DNA from: CAWJPY01 sp963844865
GTDB lineage: Bacteria; Acidobacteriota; Thermoanaerobaculia; Thermoanaerobaculales; Sulfomarinibacteraceae
Direction: 5' to 3'
Assembly: GCA_963844865.1 (NCBI GenBank)
Contig: CAWJPY010000028.1
Coordinates: 1 to 27,198 of the forward strand
DNA: 27,198 bases
This document shows, piece after piece, positions 6,555 to 14,349 of this stretch (the first letter of the stretch is position 1; each line of letters starts with the position of its first letter). The notes beneath the pieces were generated by a model. That model ran no database searches. It was not told where the DNA came from and saw only the letters and a list, made by a program, of their open reading frames with translations. Both the position numbers and the translations under genes were made by a program.

Positions 6555-7877
6555 CTACTCGACGATCGCGAACTCCGCCGAGCCCTCGGAGGAGCCTGCC
6601 GGCGACTCCGCGTGGACCGCCACGGTGTAGCGCCCCGGGGAGCCGGCGGCGCGCGGCACCTCCTTGACCAGGCGCCGCCGCCCGCCGGTGATGACCTCCT
6701 CCGTCCAGTCGCTCCGAGTCAGCTCCGTCTCGCCCTGCAGGATGCGGAGGTCCAGGCGCACCGGCACGCTGACCGCGTCCGACGCGGTGCGGGCGCTCAG
6801 CTCGACGACGATGCGGAAGCTCGACCCGACGGCCACGGACGCGGGCTCGACCAGCACCGTGTGCACCCGCAGACCGCTCTCGGCGGGCTGGTCGTCGCCG
6901 GCGACGTCGAGGGGCGGGGAGGGCTCGGGCGCGGCGAGTGCGAGGGGAGCGACCGCCTCCAGAGTCTCGTTGCCGCGGCGGAGGGAGAGCTTCACCTCGG
7001 CGCCCTTCGGCTGCACCCGCAGCAGGTCGGTGAGGTCGGGGCGCCCCTGGCCGATGGCCACCCCGTTGCACGCCGTGATCACGTCCCCCCGGCGTACCCC
7101 GGCGCGGTCCGCTGGCATGCCGTGAAAGACCTGGGTGACGCGGAGCCCGTCCGCGAGAACCTCGACCCGGACCCCGATGGCCGGCCGGTCGCCCAGCCAG
7201 CGCCGGGCCTCCGGGAGGTTGCCCAGCGCCAGCTCCGCCAGGCCCAGGACGTACTCCAGGTCGGCGCGGTTGGACTCCGCCACGGCCGGGTCGACCTGCG
7301 GCGACGGTCCCATATCGAGCGCTCGCTCTGCCGCCCTCGCGGCGCCGGCGAAGTCTCCGTTGCCGTACTCCGCCCACGCCAGCCACCGCTGGCGATCCAC
7401 CAGGTCCTCGATCGCCACCGCCCGGCGCAGCGCCTCGGCCGCCGTGGCGTGGTCGCCTGAGTTTTCCGCGCACATCGCCAGCCGGTCGAGCGCGTCCACA
7501 GAGTGGGGCGCATCTCGACCATGCGCCGTGCCGTGCCCTGGCACTCGCTCCAGCGTCCCAGGCCGATCAGGGTGTCGGTGAGCCAGAAGGAGACGTCCCA
7601 GCCCGGCGCCAGCGACTCCGCCAGGCGCAGCTGGGTAGCCTTCCTCGCCACGGCCCTGCTTGACGAGCACGATGCCGAGGTCGAGGTGCAGGAGGGGATG
7701 GAGGGGCGACCTCTCGAGCCCCTTCCGGTAGGCCGCCTCGGCGTCTGCGAGCCGGCCCGCCGCCAGGGCCTCGTCGCCCTTCCTGAGCAGCTTGTCCACG
7801 TCGGCGGCGGGCAAGGTCGCGGCGGCTCCCAGCAGCAGCGCGACGATGATCGGTCCACGGCATGCTCGAAGCCTCAT
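6555..7877 (-). CDS. Secreted TPR and PDZ domain protein (contains a compensated frameshift)
   Basis: Starting at ATG 7877 behind AAGGTAGGT, the protein opens with a signal peptide (MRLRACRGPIIVALLLGAAA, cleavage near LPAAD). Next come TPR-like helices (KLLRKGDEALAAGRLADAEA and on, to about residue 200). A PDZ domain follows (about 220-300; GMPADRAGVRRGDVITACNG). The C-terminal beta-rich domain ends SAEFAIVE. Between about 7509 and 7636 the good protein reading is in another frame (ATQLRLAESLAPGWDVSFWL and TARRMVEMRPT), so two opposite indels at about 7640 and 7505 replace some 43 TPR residues with unrelated ones. The frame stays open throughout. It is 8 bases downstream of the coiled-coil protein gene, so the two form an operon. 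PDZ plus TPR suggests a periplasmic scaffold; the actual role is unknown. Confidence 0.75.
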   Translation of the reverse strand: MRLRACRGPIIVALLLGAAATLPAADVDKLLRKGDEALAAGRLADAEAAYRKGLERSPLHPLLHLDLGIVLVKQGRGEEGYPAAPGGVAGAGLGRLLLAHRHPDRPGTLERVPGHGTAHGRDAPHSVDALDRLAMCAENSGDHATAAEALRRAVAIEDLVDRQRWLAWAEYGNGDFAGAARAAERALDMGPSPQVDPAVAESNRADLEYVLGLAELALGNLPEARRWLGDRPAIGVRVEVLADGLRVTQVFHGMPADRAGVRRGDVITACNGVAIGQGRPDLTDLLRVQPKGAEVKLSLRRGNETLEAVAPLALAAPEPSPPLDVAGDDQPAESGLRVHTVLVEPASVAVGSSFRIVVELSARTASDAVSVPVRLDLRILQGETELTRSDWTEEVITGGRRRLVKEVPRAAGSPGRYTVAVHAESPAGSSEGSAEFAIVE

Positions 7878-7885
7878 GGCACGAC

Positions 7886-9964
7886 CTACCTTCCGAAGCT
7901 CGTCGTGCCGGATCCCATCTTCCGGCACATCTCCTGGTAGCTGGGGAACTCGTCGCCGGCCATGAAGGCGGGGCTCTCAAGCTCGACCGCCCGCCCGCTC
8001 GAGTCGGTGCCCCGGATCAGCGCGAAGACAGCGTCGTTGTCGAAGTCCTCCTGGGCGGCGGCGAGCACGAACAGGGTGCCCAGGTTGACGGTGGTGCCGG
8101 CGGGCACCCGGAGCCGGTTCTGGCCGGTGTCCGGCCACTGGACGACGAAGGTGCCCTGGCCCGGGACGGCGATCTGACCCGTCAGCCAGCGGCCGGTGCA
8201 GCAGAAGCTCTGCGCCTTGCCGTGGAGGGTGCGCATCCGCACCTCGGCCTGGCACGGGGTGGGATCGGGGGACCAGTCTGCCACGCAGCGCCATACCCCG
8301 GTGACGGTGAACGGCTCCCGGGGGGTGAGCAGCACGCCGACGTTCACGGTTGCGCCCCAGGTCCAGGGGGTCGCGGACACGCTGCCGAGCCTGACCGGCT
8401 GCTGGGGCGCGAGCGCGCCCGCGAGCAGGCGGATCGCCTCGGCGAAGGCGGCGTTGGCGGCCTCGACCTCGCGCCCCAGATCGCCCCGTGACGAGGAGAG
8501 CTCGGCGAGCACCGTGCCCAGGTCGATGCAGCGGCCGGTCGCCAGCCGTACCACCGGCAGCGCCTCCAGCTCGCGCCGGGCCGCCAGCAGGCGGTCTCTT
8601 CCCTCACGTGCTGCGCGCTGTGAGAGCGCGCGGTCGCCGTCGCGCTCGGCGACCTCGGCGATCTGCAGGGACTGCTGGCCCGAGCACAGGGCGTAGCCGA
8701 GGCGGGCGTAGTGGCTGTCGCAGCTCTCCCGGTGCTGGAGCTCGCCAGCGAGCTGCCACGCCAGGTCGTCCACCGCCCCCGACCAGCCGCTGTCGAGCTC
8801 CTGCGCGAGCTGCCGCCGGAAGACGTCGCTGGTCGTGGGGAGCCTCGCCGCGAGCGCGTCGTAGTGGTTCTTGCGCCCCGCCCAGTCGGGCCACGCCCGG
8901 AGGGGGTCGAAGGTGGTGGCGTTGGCCGCGCGCATGTGCTCACCGGCCATGCGCAGGTGGTCGGCGATGGACGCGTCGGCGGGGCCGATGGAGTAGGACG
9001 CCAGGACCGAGGCCCAGCCGAGCCGGCACAGCGCCGCGAACTCGTGGTAGGGGCCGCCGCCGATGTCGAGGGGAGTGCGGTTCGGGGGACGGGCGGGCCC
9101 ACTCGGCGTCGGCGTGAGTGCCGGCGGGGTGCGCCGGGGCGTGGTTCCCGGTGGAGTGGGGGTGGGGTCGTCCCGGCCGCCCGGGTCGCTGCCCTCCTCG
9201 TGCCACCACTCAGCGGCGGACGGGGTCGGGGTCGGCGCCTCCTCCGTCCAGCTCCGTCCCTCCTCCAGGCCCCAGCCGGCGGTGGGCGAGGGGGAAGGGC
9301 TCGCGCCGGCCGCCGCCCGCGCCGCCTTGAGGCGCCGGCGCAGGCGGTCGCACTCGGCCTTGATGGAGTCGGCGTCTCGGCCCTGCTCCGCGAGGCTGCT
9401 CTGGAGCAGGGTCAGCTTGAGCTCCTCGTCCTCGTGCTCCTGGTTCGCCCGCTCCTTCTCCTCCTCGGCGAGGCGGATCTCCTCCTCCTTCAGCCAGCGC
9501 GCCCTGACGGCGTTGGCGACCCGGGCGGTGGCCTCCTCGAGGGTGTCGCCCTCGTCGCCGGAGGACCAGGCGTCCAGAGCCGCGTTGGCGGCGGCCTCCT
9601 CCTGGTTGATGGCGGCGAGCTCGTCATGGAGGCGCCCGAGCTCCCCGTAGGCCCGGTCGCGGCGCGCCTTCGCCGCGTCGAGGAGCTGCTGGCGCCGCGC
9701 CAGCTCCGCCGTACCCTGGCGCCGCACCAGTGCCTGCTCGCAGGCGCCGACCTGGCGCTCGAGGCGCTCGACCTCGCTCTCCTCAGCGGGCAGGGCCCGA
9801 GCGAGCGGCGCGGCCGAGAACAGGGCGAGCACGATCTGGAGCAACCTCATGGCGACGTGGCCACCGCGGGCGCGCCCGGACACACCCTGCGCGGGGCACC
9901 CGGCCGCGGGCTCGGCCATCGCCATTGCCGATCTCCTGTGGCGGTCGGGGGCCCAGAGACGCAT
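7886..9964 (-). CDS. Secreted coiled-coil protein of unknown function
   Basis: The 692-residue protein is not a recognised family. From ATG 9964, which has a near-perfect AAGGAGG site 6 bases upstream, there is a 38-residue leader before a hydrophobic signal-like stretch (MRLLQIVLALFSAAPLARAL, residues 39-58). A start at 9850 would make that stretch an ordinary signal peptide but has a weaker site. Then come a long charged coiled coil (about 65-225, many Glu/Arg/Ala), a Pro/Thr/Ser-rich linker (about 226-305) and an alpha-helical region with GYALCSGQQS (about 310-530). The beta-rich C-terminus has paired cysteines (SFCCTGRWL) and a carbohydrate- or adhesion-like flavour (VVQWPDTGQNRLRVPAG). 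It is followed 8 bases later by the TPR/PDZ gene. A periplasmic or surface scaffold is inferred. Confidence 0.8.
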   Translation of the reverse strand: MRLWAPDRHRRSAMAMAEPAAGCPAQGVSGRARGGHVAMRLLQIVLALFSAAPLARALPAEESEVERLERQVGACEQALVRRQGTAELARRQQLLDAAKARRDRAYGELGRLHDELAAINQEEAAANAALDAWSSGDEGDTLEEATARVANAVRARWLKEEEIRLAEEEKERANQEHEDEELKLTLLQSSLAEQGRDADSIKAECDRLRRRLKAARAAAGASPSPSPTAGWGLEEGRSWTEEAPTPTPSAAEWWHEEGSDPGGRDDPTPTPPGTTPRRTPPALTPTPSGPARPPNRTPLDIGGGPYHEFAALCRLGWASVLASYSIGPADASIADHLRMAGEHMRAANATTFDPLRAWPDWAGRKNHYDALAARLPTTSDVFRRQLAQELDSGWSGAVDDLAWQLAGELQHRESCDSHYARLGYALCSGQQSLQIAEVAERDGDRALSQRAAREGRDRLLAARRELEALPVVRLATGRCIDLGTVLAELSSSRGDLGREVEAANAAFAEAIRLLAGALAPQQPVRLGSVSATPWTWGATVNVGVLLTPREPFTVTGVWRCVADWSPDPTPCQAEVRMRTLHGKAQSFCCTGRWLTGQIAVPGQGTFVVQWPDTGQNRLRVPAGTTVNLGTLFVLAAAQEDFDNDAVFALIRGTDSSGRAVELESPAFMAGDEFPSYQEMCRKMGSGTTSFGR

Positions 9965-10280
9965 GAGACCCTCCTTGGCGGGCGACGACCAGCGGGCACC
10001 GCGACGGTGAGGAGCGGCAGGGGGATCCGGCTCCTGCCAGGCCGCCGCTCCGCCAACCTTCGCTTTGGCTCATCCTACATGAAGTGGTGTGCATCGCGTG
10101 CGCATGGGCGAGCCGGAGGTGCCGTGTCCGGAGCCGGTATGGTGGGTGGTGAACCAGCGGACATGAGTGCCAGGAGAAACAGAGTTAACAATGTGGCGGT
10201 AGGGTCGCGGACGTACCGGCGAGATACGGCGTTGTTGACTTCGTTTCTCCTGGCAGCGTTGCGGATGGGCTGATCTCAGC
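9965..10280. other. Intergenic region without a gene
   Basis: No coding region is supported. It holds the ribosome binding site and probable promoter of the coiled-coil protein operon at its left end and the 10168-10255 palindromic element at its right end, where that element also lies just past the stop of the MtfA-like gene. Confidence 0.5.
10168..10255. repeat. Palindromic element with TGCCAGG ends
   Basis: TGCCAGGAGAAAC (10168-10180) is the exact complement of 10243-10255. The pairing continues inward to about 26 bp per arm (10168-10193 with 10230-10255) with four mismatches, around a 36-base centre. It shares the TGCCAGG outer core with other elements here. It could also act as a transcript end for the MtfA-like gene, but lacks a T tract. 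Confidence 0.75.
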
Positions 10281-11156
10281 TCACCCCGGGCCGCCCTGCT
10301 TGCGCAGGCGGCGCTCCTCGGCGCGGCGGCGCCGCCGGCGTTCCCGCCCGGTCTCGCCGGCCGGGGCGGGACGCCGCGACGGCGGTGGCCACGACGCCGG
10401 GTCCTGGTTGTAGTACCAGGCCAGGACGTCGTACAGCTCCGGGTGGTGGGTCCTCAGGAACGCGCCCCGCTCGAAGAATGACTCGGTGGCCACGGCGAAG
10501 AACTCCGACTCGTCCTCGGCGCCGCCGGCATCCAGCCCCTTGACTCGCCGGCCCGCCTCCACGTCGGCGTCGAAGGCCTCGAAGGCAGCCAGGAAGGCGT
10601 CGAGACGGCGGAGCGTCTCCTCGCGTCCCCCTTCGAAGGCGCCCGGGCTCGCGGTCAGGACGTCGATCAGGTCGACCTGGTGGGCCAGCTCGTGCAGCAC
10701 CAGGTTGCGGCCGTTGAGCGCGCGCGCATCGTTGGCCACCTCCTGCCACGACAGCACCACGATCCCCCGGTCCCACGCCTCGCCCTCCCGCTCGTCGATC
10801 TCCTCGGTGACCACGCCGGCCTCGTCCTCCCAGACGTCCGGCGCCCGGTAGGCGGTCGGGTAGACGAGGATCGAGCGCACGTGGTCGAATGCATCGACCG
10901 AACGCCCCAGGGTCAGGACGCAGGCCTGGGCGGCGATCACCGCCCGTTGCGCGTCGTCGAGGGTCATGCCGCCGCAGGGCTCCCAGTCCCGCTCGGCCAT
11001 GAACAGGCGCAGGTCGTCCTCCAGGCGTGGCTTCAGCTCGGCCGGCACCGTCCCCCACAGGGCCACGTCCAGATCGAGCCGGACCCGCCACTCGACGGGG
11101 AACGGCGCCCCCAGGACCCTGGCCCGCCGCCTCCGGCGCAGGAAGCCCATCACCAT
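10281..11156 (-). CDS. mtfA: Zinc-dependent peptidase, MtfA family (M90)
   Basis: The 291-residue protein starts MVMGFLRRRRRARVLGAPFP. It carries the zinc motif HELAH (about 155-159, in LVLHELAHQVD), and the downstream glutamate is in SEFFAVATESFFE (about 218-230). The stretch ILVYPTAYRA and the end YDVLAWYYNQDPASWPPP also fit the family. MtfA in enterobacteria binds the repressor Mlc and has aminopeptidase activity; outside enterobacteria the partner is unknown. A GGAGGG sequence lies about 12 bases before ATG 11156; ATG 11150 is an alternative. The tail (about 265-291) is very basic and Arg-rich. The gene stands alone between two palindromic elements. Confidence 0.9.
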   Translation of the reverse strand: MVMGFLRRRRRARVLGAPFPVEWRVRLDLDVALWGTVPAELKPRLEDDLRLFMAERDWEPCGGMTLDDAQRAVIAAQACVLTLGRSVDAFDHVRSILVYPTAYRAPDVWEDEAGVVTEEIDEREGEAWDRGIVVLSWQEVANDARALNGRNLVLHELAHQVDLIDVLTASPGAFEGGREETLRRLDAFLAAFEAFDADVEAGRRVKGLDAGGAEDESEFFAVATESFFERGAFLRTHHPELYDVLAWYYNQDPASWPPPSRRPAPAGETGRERRRRRRAEERRLRKQGGPG

Positions 11157-11275
11157 CGACTGCCCACTCCCTCCGGCTCTCACCCACCAGAGTACGGCAT
11201 CAGCTGCTCCTTGGCGGCCCTCGATGCCACCCGGGTCCCGAACGGGAACGGTGGCAGGACCGACACTTTTGGATG

Positions 11276-11499
11276 GGTACCACGTACGCATCTGCACACT
11301 TGTCCGCCTCTGGGTCGTCGGGATCATGTCCCGAGACGAGCCAATCAGTTCCTTGATCTTCAGGGTGTGCAGGCTCGTCAATGCAGCAACAGCTTTCCTC
11401 GCTCACACACACCTTCGTGATAACTCAACCAGTCGTTGGCATCAGAGGAATCTCGGCTGCGAGAGCTGCCGGCAATTGTGCAAATGTGTACGTGGCACC
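11276..11499. mobile_element. MITE-like element with inverted ends (TGCCACGTAC family)
   Basis: The left end 11276-11298 (GGTACCACGTACGCATCTGC...) matches the complement of the right end 11477-11499 (...GTGTACGTGGCACC) at 20 of 23 positions. The last 74 bases (11426-11499) recur at 13973-14046 with roughly 84% identity. No transposase gene is inside. It is probably a short element mobilised by a tyrosine transposase acting from elsewhere. Confidence 0.6.
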
Positions 11500-11511
11500 T
11501 ATCTTAAAGCA

Positions 11512-11537
11512 TTGACTTTCAAAAACTTTCGTGTAAT
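11512..11537 (+). promoter_or_regulatory. Possible promoter of the RRM protein gene
   Basis: TTGACT (11512-11517) is followed by TGTAAT (11532-11537, 14-base spacer) or TAATCT (11534-11539, 16-base spacer) in an A/T-rich patch that stands out from its surroundings. This would give a 5' leader of about 135 bases before the ATG at 11678, a length seen in cold-shock-type mRNAs. Confidence 0.35.
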
Positions 11538-11677
11538 CTGGATCTCTCTGCCGGACAGCGCGCCACCAGGCGCGGTGCGGCCTCGCCTCCGAACGGTACC
11601 TTCCGCGGGCTTGAGGTGGGTTCTCCAGCGCGGAAGACGGTCGGTCCTGCCACTCGCAGGTCCGACAGGAGGCACAA

Positions 11678-11947
11678 ATGGCTACGAAGCTCTACGTCGG
11701 CGGTCTGTCCCATTCCACAACATCGGAGACTCTGCGCGAGCACTTCGCATCGTGCGGCACCGTCGTGTCGTCCGCGGTGATCACCGATCGCGAGACCGGC
11801 CAGTCCCGCGGCTTCGGTTTCATCGAGATGTCCAATCAGACCGAGGCGGACGCCGCCATCTCCAAGCTCGACCAGAAGGAGTTCGACGGCAAGTCCCTGA
11901 CCGTCAACGTCGCCAAGCCCCGCGGCGACCACGGCTCCCGCCGGTAG
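11678..11947 (+). CDS. RNA-binding protein with one RRM domain
   Basis: The 89-residue protein is a single RRM. RNP2 is KLYVGGL (residues 4-10), RNP1 is SRGFGFIEM (about 43-51), and the last strand is SLTVNVAKP, followed by a short basic tail (RGDHGSRR). Bacterial single-RRM proteins of this size bind RNA and are often induced by cold, as in cyanobacterial Rbp proteins. AGGAGG lies 5 bases before the ATG. The gene has its own promoter-like sequence and a strong terminator, so it is a single-gene unit with a long leader. Confidence 0.95.
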   Translation: MATKLYVGGLSHSTTSETLREHFASCGTVVSSAVITDRETGQSRGFGFIEMSNQTEADAAISKLDQKEFDGKSLTVNVAKPRGDHGSRR

Positions 11948-11971
11948 TCAACAGACCCCAATCTGAACAGG

Positions 11972-12007
11972 CCCGGGATTCCACGAAACGTGGGATCCCG
12001 GGTTCTT
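11972..12007 (+). terminator. Rho-independent terminator of the RRM gene
   Basis: A 14-bp stem (CCCGGGATTCCACG, 11972-11985, against 11989-12002, one G-T type mismatch) with loop AAA is followed by TTCTT. It starts 25 bases after the RRM stop codon. Confidence 0.85.
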
Positions 12008-12101
12008 CCCACCTCGACCAGCTCACCTGCTTCAATGGCGCCGACTTGCTACCAGCTCGAGCGTGCGAAGACCAGGTGGCCCAAGCTCGACGACTGATCT
12101 C

Positions 12102-12914
12102 CTACTCTCCGGTCCGTAGGTCGAATGCCCTGAGGACGTCCTCGTCGACATCGGTGGACAGCTCCACGACGTCGCCCCGTACCGTCAAATGGGTCCGGCC
12201 CATGTCGAAGTCCCGCTTGCCCTTCGTGTAACGGTTCCGCCATTCGACGCCCCAGAACCCACACAGCTCCCGTGCCAGCTTCTTGAACAGTCGATTGGCC
12301 TGGCCCGGCTCGCGCGCCTGGATGCGACGGACGATGCGGTTGTCGACAAGCTGATTGCCCCGGCTGTCCAGCCCGAGGAGGAGCACATCCAGCAGACCGG
12401 GCTCCGTCGGCTTGGGAGCGGCAGCAGGCTGAGGCCGCTCCGGTTGCCGCAGCTCGTACTCCGGCTCGATCTCCAGGGCCTCGAACCAGTCGAGTGCCAT
12501 GTCGAGGAGGGCCTGGCGCCGCAACGAGAACCACTGCTCCTTGAGGTCCGGGTAGGAGAACACGACGTCCCTGAACCGGGAGAAGGCGCCGCGGCCGTTG
12601 AGAGCGATGGCGAGCTTGTCGCGGATGTCGTCCTCGTCGATCGTGTCGGCGAACCGGCACATCAGGTCATAGTCGTCCCGGGATTCGATGGACGGGATCG
12701 CCTTGTACCTTTCAGGGTTCTCCTCGATCTCGCGCCCTGCATCTTCGTCGGGATCTTCCTCGTCCGAGGCGAGGTAGTACATGGACTCCCGGTTCGTCAC
12801 ATCGACGATGCGCCCCGTCTGCACGTCGAGGTAGTGCACGAACGGGTCGTCGCCCATCGAATCGATGGAGCTGATGACCTCTTCCATGTCGACGTTCAGT
12901 GTGCGGTGTGACAT
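12102..12914 (-). CDS. UPF0158 family protein with a C-terminal extension
   Basis: The 270-residue protein starts MSHRTLNVDMEEVISSIDSM. Its first about 165 residues match the UPF0158 pattern: a YLDVQTGRIV strand, an acidic loop (SDEEDPDEDAGREIEENPERY), then FADTIDEDDIRDKLAIALNG, GRGAFSRFRDVVFSYPDLKE and an aromatic helix (ALLDMALDWFEALEIEPEYE). The family has no established function. A Pro/Ala linker leads to about 90 more residues with basic helices and a predicted beta end (HLTVRGDVVELSTDVDEDVL). ATG 12914 is supported by GAGGAG 9 bases upstream, while the frame upstream of it is not family-like. It is divergent from the YdeI-like gene. Confidence 0.85.
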   Translation of the reverse strand: MSHRTLNVDMEEVISSIDSMGDDPFVHYLDVQTGRIVDVTNRESMYYLASDEEDPDEDAGREIEENPERYKAIPSIESRDDYDLMCRFADTIDEDDIRDKLAIALNGRGAFSRFRDVVFSYPDLKEQWFSLRRQALLDMALDWFEALEIEPEYELRQPERPQPAAAPKPTEPGLLDVLLLGLDSRGNQLVDNRIVRRIQAREPGQANRLFKKLARELCGFWGVEWRNRYTKGKRDFDMGRTHLTVRGDVVELSTDVDEDVLRAFDLRTGE

Positions 12915-13016
12915 GCACCCAGTCTCCTCGGACACGGTCGGTGGGTCAACCGCCGGCAGGTGCGACGTGGCTGCCGACCGCGACCTGTGAGCCAGCTCGC
13001 CGAGGTCGCGCTCGTC

Positions 13017-13022
13017 TAGTAT
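13017..13022 (+). promoter_or_regulatory. Possible -10 element of the YdeI-like gene
   Basis: TAGTAT lies 10 bases before the ATG at 13033, and no ribosome binding site separates them, which suggests a nearly leaderless transcript. No good -35 was found. Confidence 0.3.
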
Positions 13023-13032
13023 CCTTCGAACC

Positions 13033-13644
13033 ATGGAGCCCACCTTCTTCCCGAGTGCATCGGCATTCCGGAAGTGGCTTGAAGAGCACCATGCCACTGA
13101 GGGGGAGCTGCTGGTCGGCTTCTTCAAGAAGGGATCGGGCGAACCAAGCATCACGTGGCCCGAGTCTGTCGACGAGGCCCTGTGCTTCGGCTGGATCGAC
13201 GGTGTCCGGAAGCGGATCGACGATCGAAGCTACACGATCCGATTCACGCCCCGCAGGCCCCGCAGCACCTGGAGCAAGGTCAACATCGCAAGGGCTCAGG
13301 AGCTCATTGAACGAGGTCGTATGCGACCCGCGGGCCTGGCAGCCTTCGAGGCTCGGCGGGAGAACAGGTCCGGTGTCTACTCCTACGAGCAACGGAAGCC
13401 CGAGCTCGAGCCTCCCTACGACCAGCTCCTCAGACAGGATGAGGCCGCCTGGGACTTCTTCCGGTCGCAACCGCCGTCGTACCGCAAGGCCGTCAGTTGG
13501 TGGATCCTCAGCGCCAAGCGCGAAGACACGCGCCTGAGGCGCCTCGAGAAGCTCAAGGTGTGCTCCGCCGAGGGGCAGCGAATCCCGGAGTCCCTGCCCG
13601 CCAAGCCGTCTCAGCGCCGGCGTCGGGTAGACCCGGGCGGGTGA
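13033..13644 (+). CDS. YdeI/OmpD-associated family protein
   Basis: The 203-residue protein shows the family signature in order: FFPSASAFRKWLEEHHATEGELLVGFFKKGSG, then SITWPESVDEALCFGWIDGVRKRID (about 40-64) and YTIRFTPRRPRSTWSKVNIARA (about 67-88). A C-terminal helical part contains PPSYRKAVSWWILSAKREDTRLRRLEKL. Enterobacterial YdeI is linked to polymyxin resistance and OmpD, and others have been called bacteriocin-protection proteins; the biochemical activity is unknown. The tail is basic (PSQRRRRVDPGG). It is divergently transcribed from the UPF0158 gene across a 118-base gap. Confidence 0.9.
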   Translation: MEPTFFPSASAFRKWLEEHHATEGELLVGFFKKGSGEPSITWPESVDEALCFGWIDGVRKRIDDRSYTIRFTPRRPRSTWSKVNIARAQELIERGRMRPAGLAAFEARRENRSGVYSYEQRKPELEPPYDQLLRQDEAAWDFFRSQPPSYRKAVSWWILSAKREDTRLRRLEKLKVCSAEGQRIPESLPAKPSQRRRRVDPGG

Positions 13645-13765
13645 TCGCCCGGATCTGCCCGATACCCCGCCCCCTCCACCCCTCGATGAGCAGACATTGT
13701 GTGTGCGCGGCGCAGGGTCGAGGGATAATGGGCTCCTCCGAGGTGGTTCAGAGGAAATCCCGATC

Positions 13766-13966
13766 GGTACCAGGTCCGTAGTTCCGTAGTTGTGTTGAAG
13801 TCGGCGGCAGAGATTTCAGTTGCCAAGGCGGTTGCCGGTGTTTGTCGAGGGCGGGATGTACGACGTGGACAACCGGTTCGCGGGGGGCGATCCGGTGTTT
13901 GCCCGCAACGACCACGTGGAATGACCGGTGAGTCGGGGATAACTACGGAACTACGGACCTGGCACC
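13766..13966 (+). mobile_element. 201-bp deletion derivative of a RAYT element
   Basis: The ends are 26-bp inverted repeats (13766-13791 against 13941-13966) matching at 25 of 26 positions, with the inner sequence CGTAGTTCCGTAGTT and outer GGTGCCAGG. Inside is the start of a REP-associated tyrosine transposase reading frame (13820-13924). The copy of the same end at 6472-6497 shows that the family is dispersed. It is read as a non-autonomous element made by internal deletion. Confidence 0.75.
13820..13924 (+). pseudogene. RAYT transposase N-terminal fragment
   Basis: From TTG 13820 the frame reads LPRRLPVFVEGGMYDVDNRF and then AGGDPVFARNDHVE before a stop at 13922. It aligns with the N-terminus of the intact transposase at 18383 (MPRHPRLFIPGATYHVYCRV, ARGEFVFDDD). 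The catalytic HUH and tyrosine parts are missing, and the usual YHVY is changed to YDVD, so it is not functional. Confidence 0.7.
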
Positions 13967-13972
13967 TACGTT

Positions 13973-14046
13973 CAACCAGTAGTTGGCGTCAGACGATTCT
14001 CGGCTTCGAGAACTGCCAGTAATTGTGGGAGTGTGTACGTGGCACC
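13973..14046. repeat. Right half of an 11276-11499-type element
   Basis: These 74 bases have the same length as 11426-11499 and about 84% identity, ending GTGTACGTGGCACC. They begin 6 bases after the right end of the RAYT derivative (13966). The left half is missing, so the two elements are nested or one replaced part of the other. Confidence 0.65.
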
Positions 14047-14088
14047 GATCCGGTCGGGTGCCGCGGCACCGACCTGTTCCGGGTTGGA

Positions 14089-14349
14089 TCAGGGGAGGGG
14101 CTCGATGTGCTCCAACCGCTGATGGTGCGATGCGCTTTCCCAGCGGTCGAGGAGTTCGTCCTGATGGAGAGAGGCCCACTCCACGACCATGCCAATCGCG
14201 CGCGGAGGCAATCGGCCCCCGATCACCGCGAGGGTTGATATGTCCACAATCGCTTCGTGGTCTCCGTACGTGGCGTGGAAGTGGGGAGGGTAGTGGTCGC
14301 GGTAGAACATGCGAATCACGACGCCGTAGAACCTGCTCAGCTCAGGCAA
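14089..14349 (-). CDS. DUF4160 domain protein
   Basis: The 86-residue protein starts MPELSRFYGVVIRMFYRDHY and contains the family signature PPHFHATYGDHEAIVDI, followed by PPRAIGMVVEWASLHQDELLDRW. It starts at TTG 14349, which overlaps the stop of the upstream DUF2442 gene by 8 bases; this start gives exactly the family N-terminus. DUF4160 is commonly found next to DUF2442, and the pair has been discussed as toxin-antitoxin-like or regulatory, but no activity is established to my knowledge. Confidence 0.88.
   Translation of the reverse strand: MPELSRFYGVVIRMFYRDHYPPHFHATYGDHEAIVDISTLAVIGGRLPPRAIGMVVEWASLHQDELLDRWESASHHQRLEHIEPLP

Noticed and set aside
8711..10273. Plus-strand 520-codon open frame
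   Set aside because: It is the complement of the coiled-coil protein gene, whose minus-strand frame has a signal peptide, ribosome binding site and domain-like structure.
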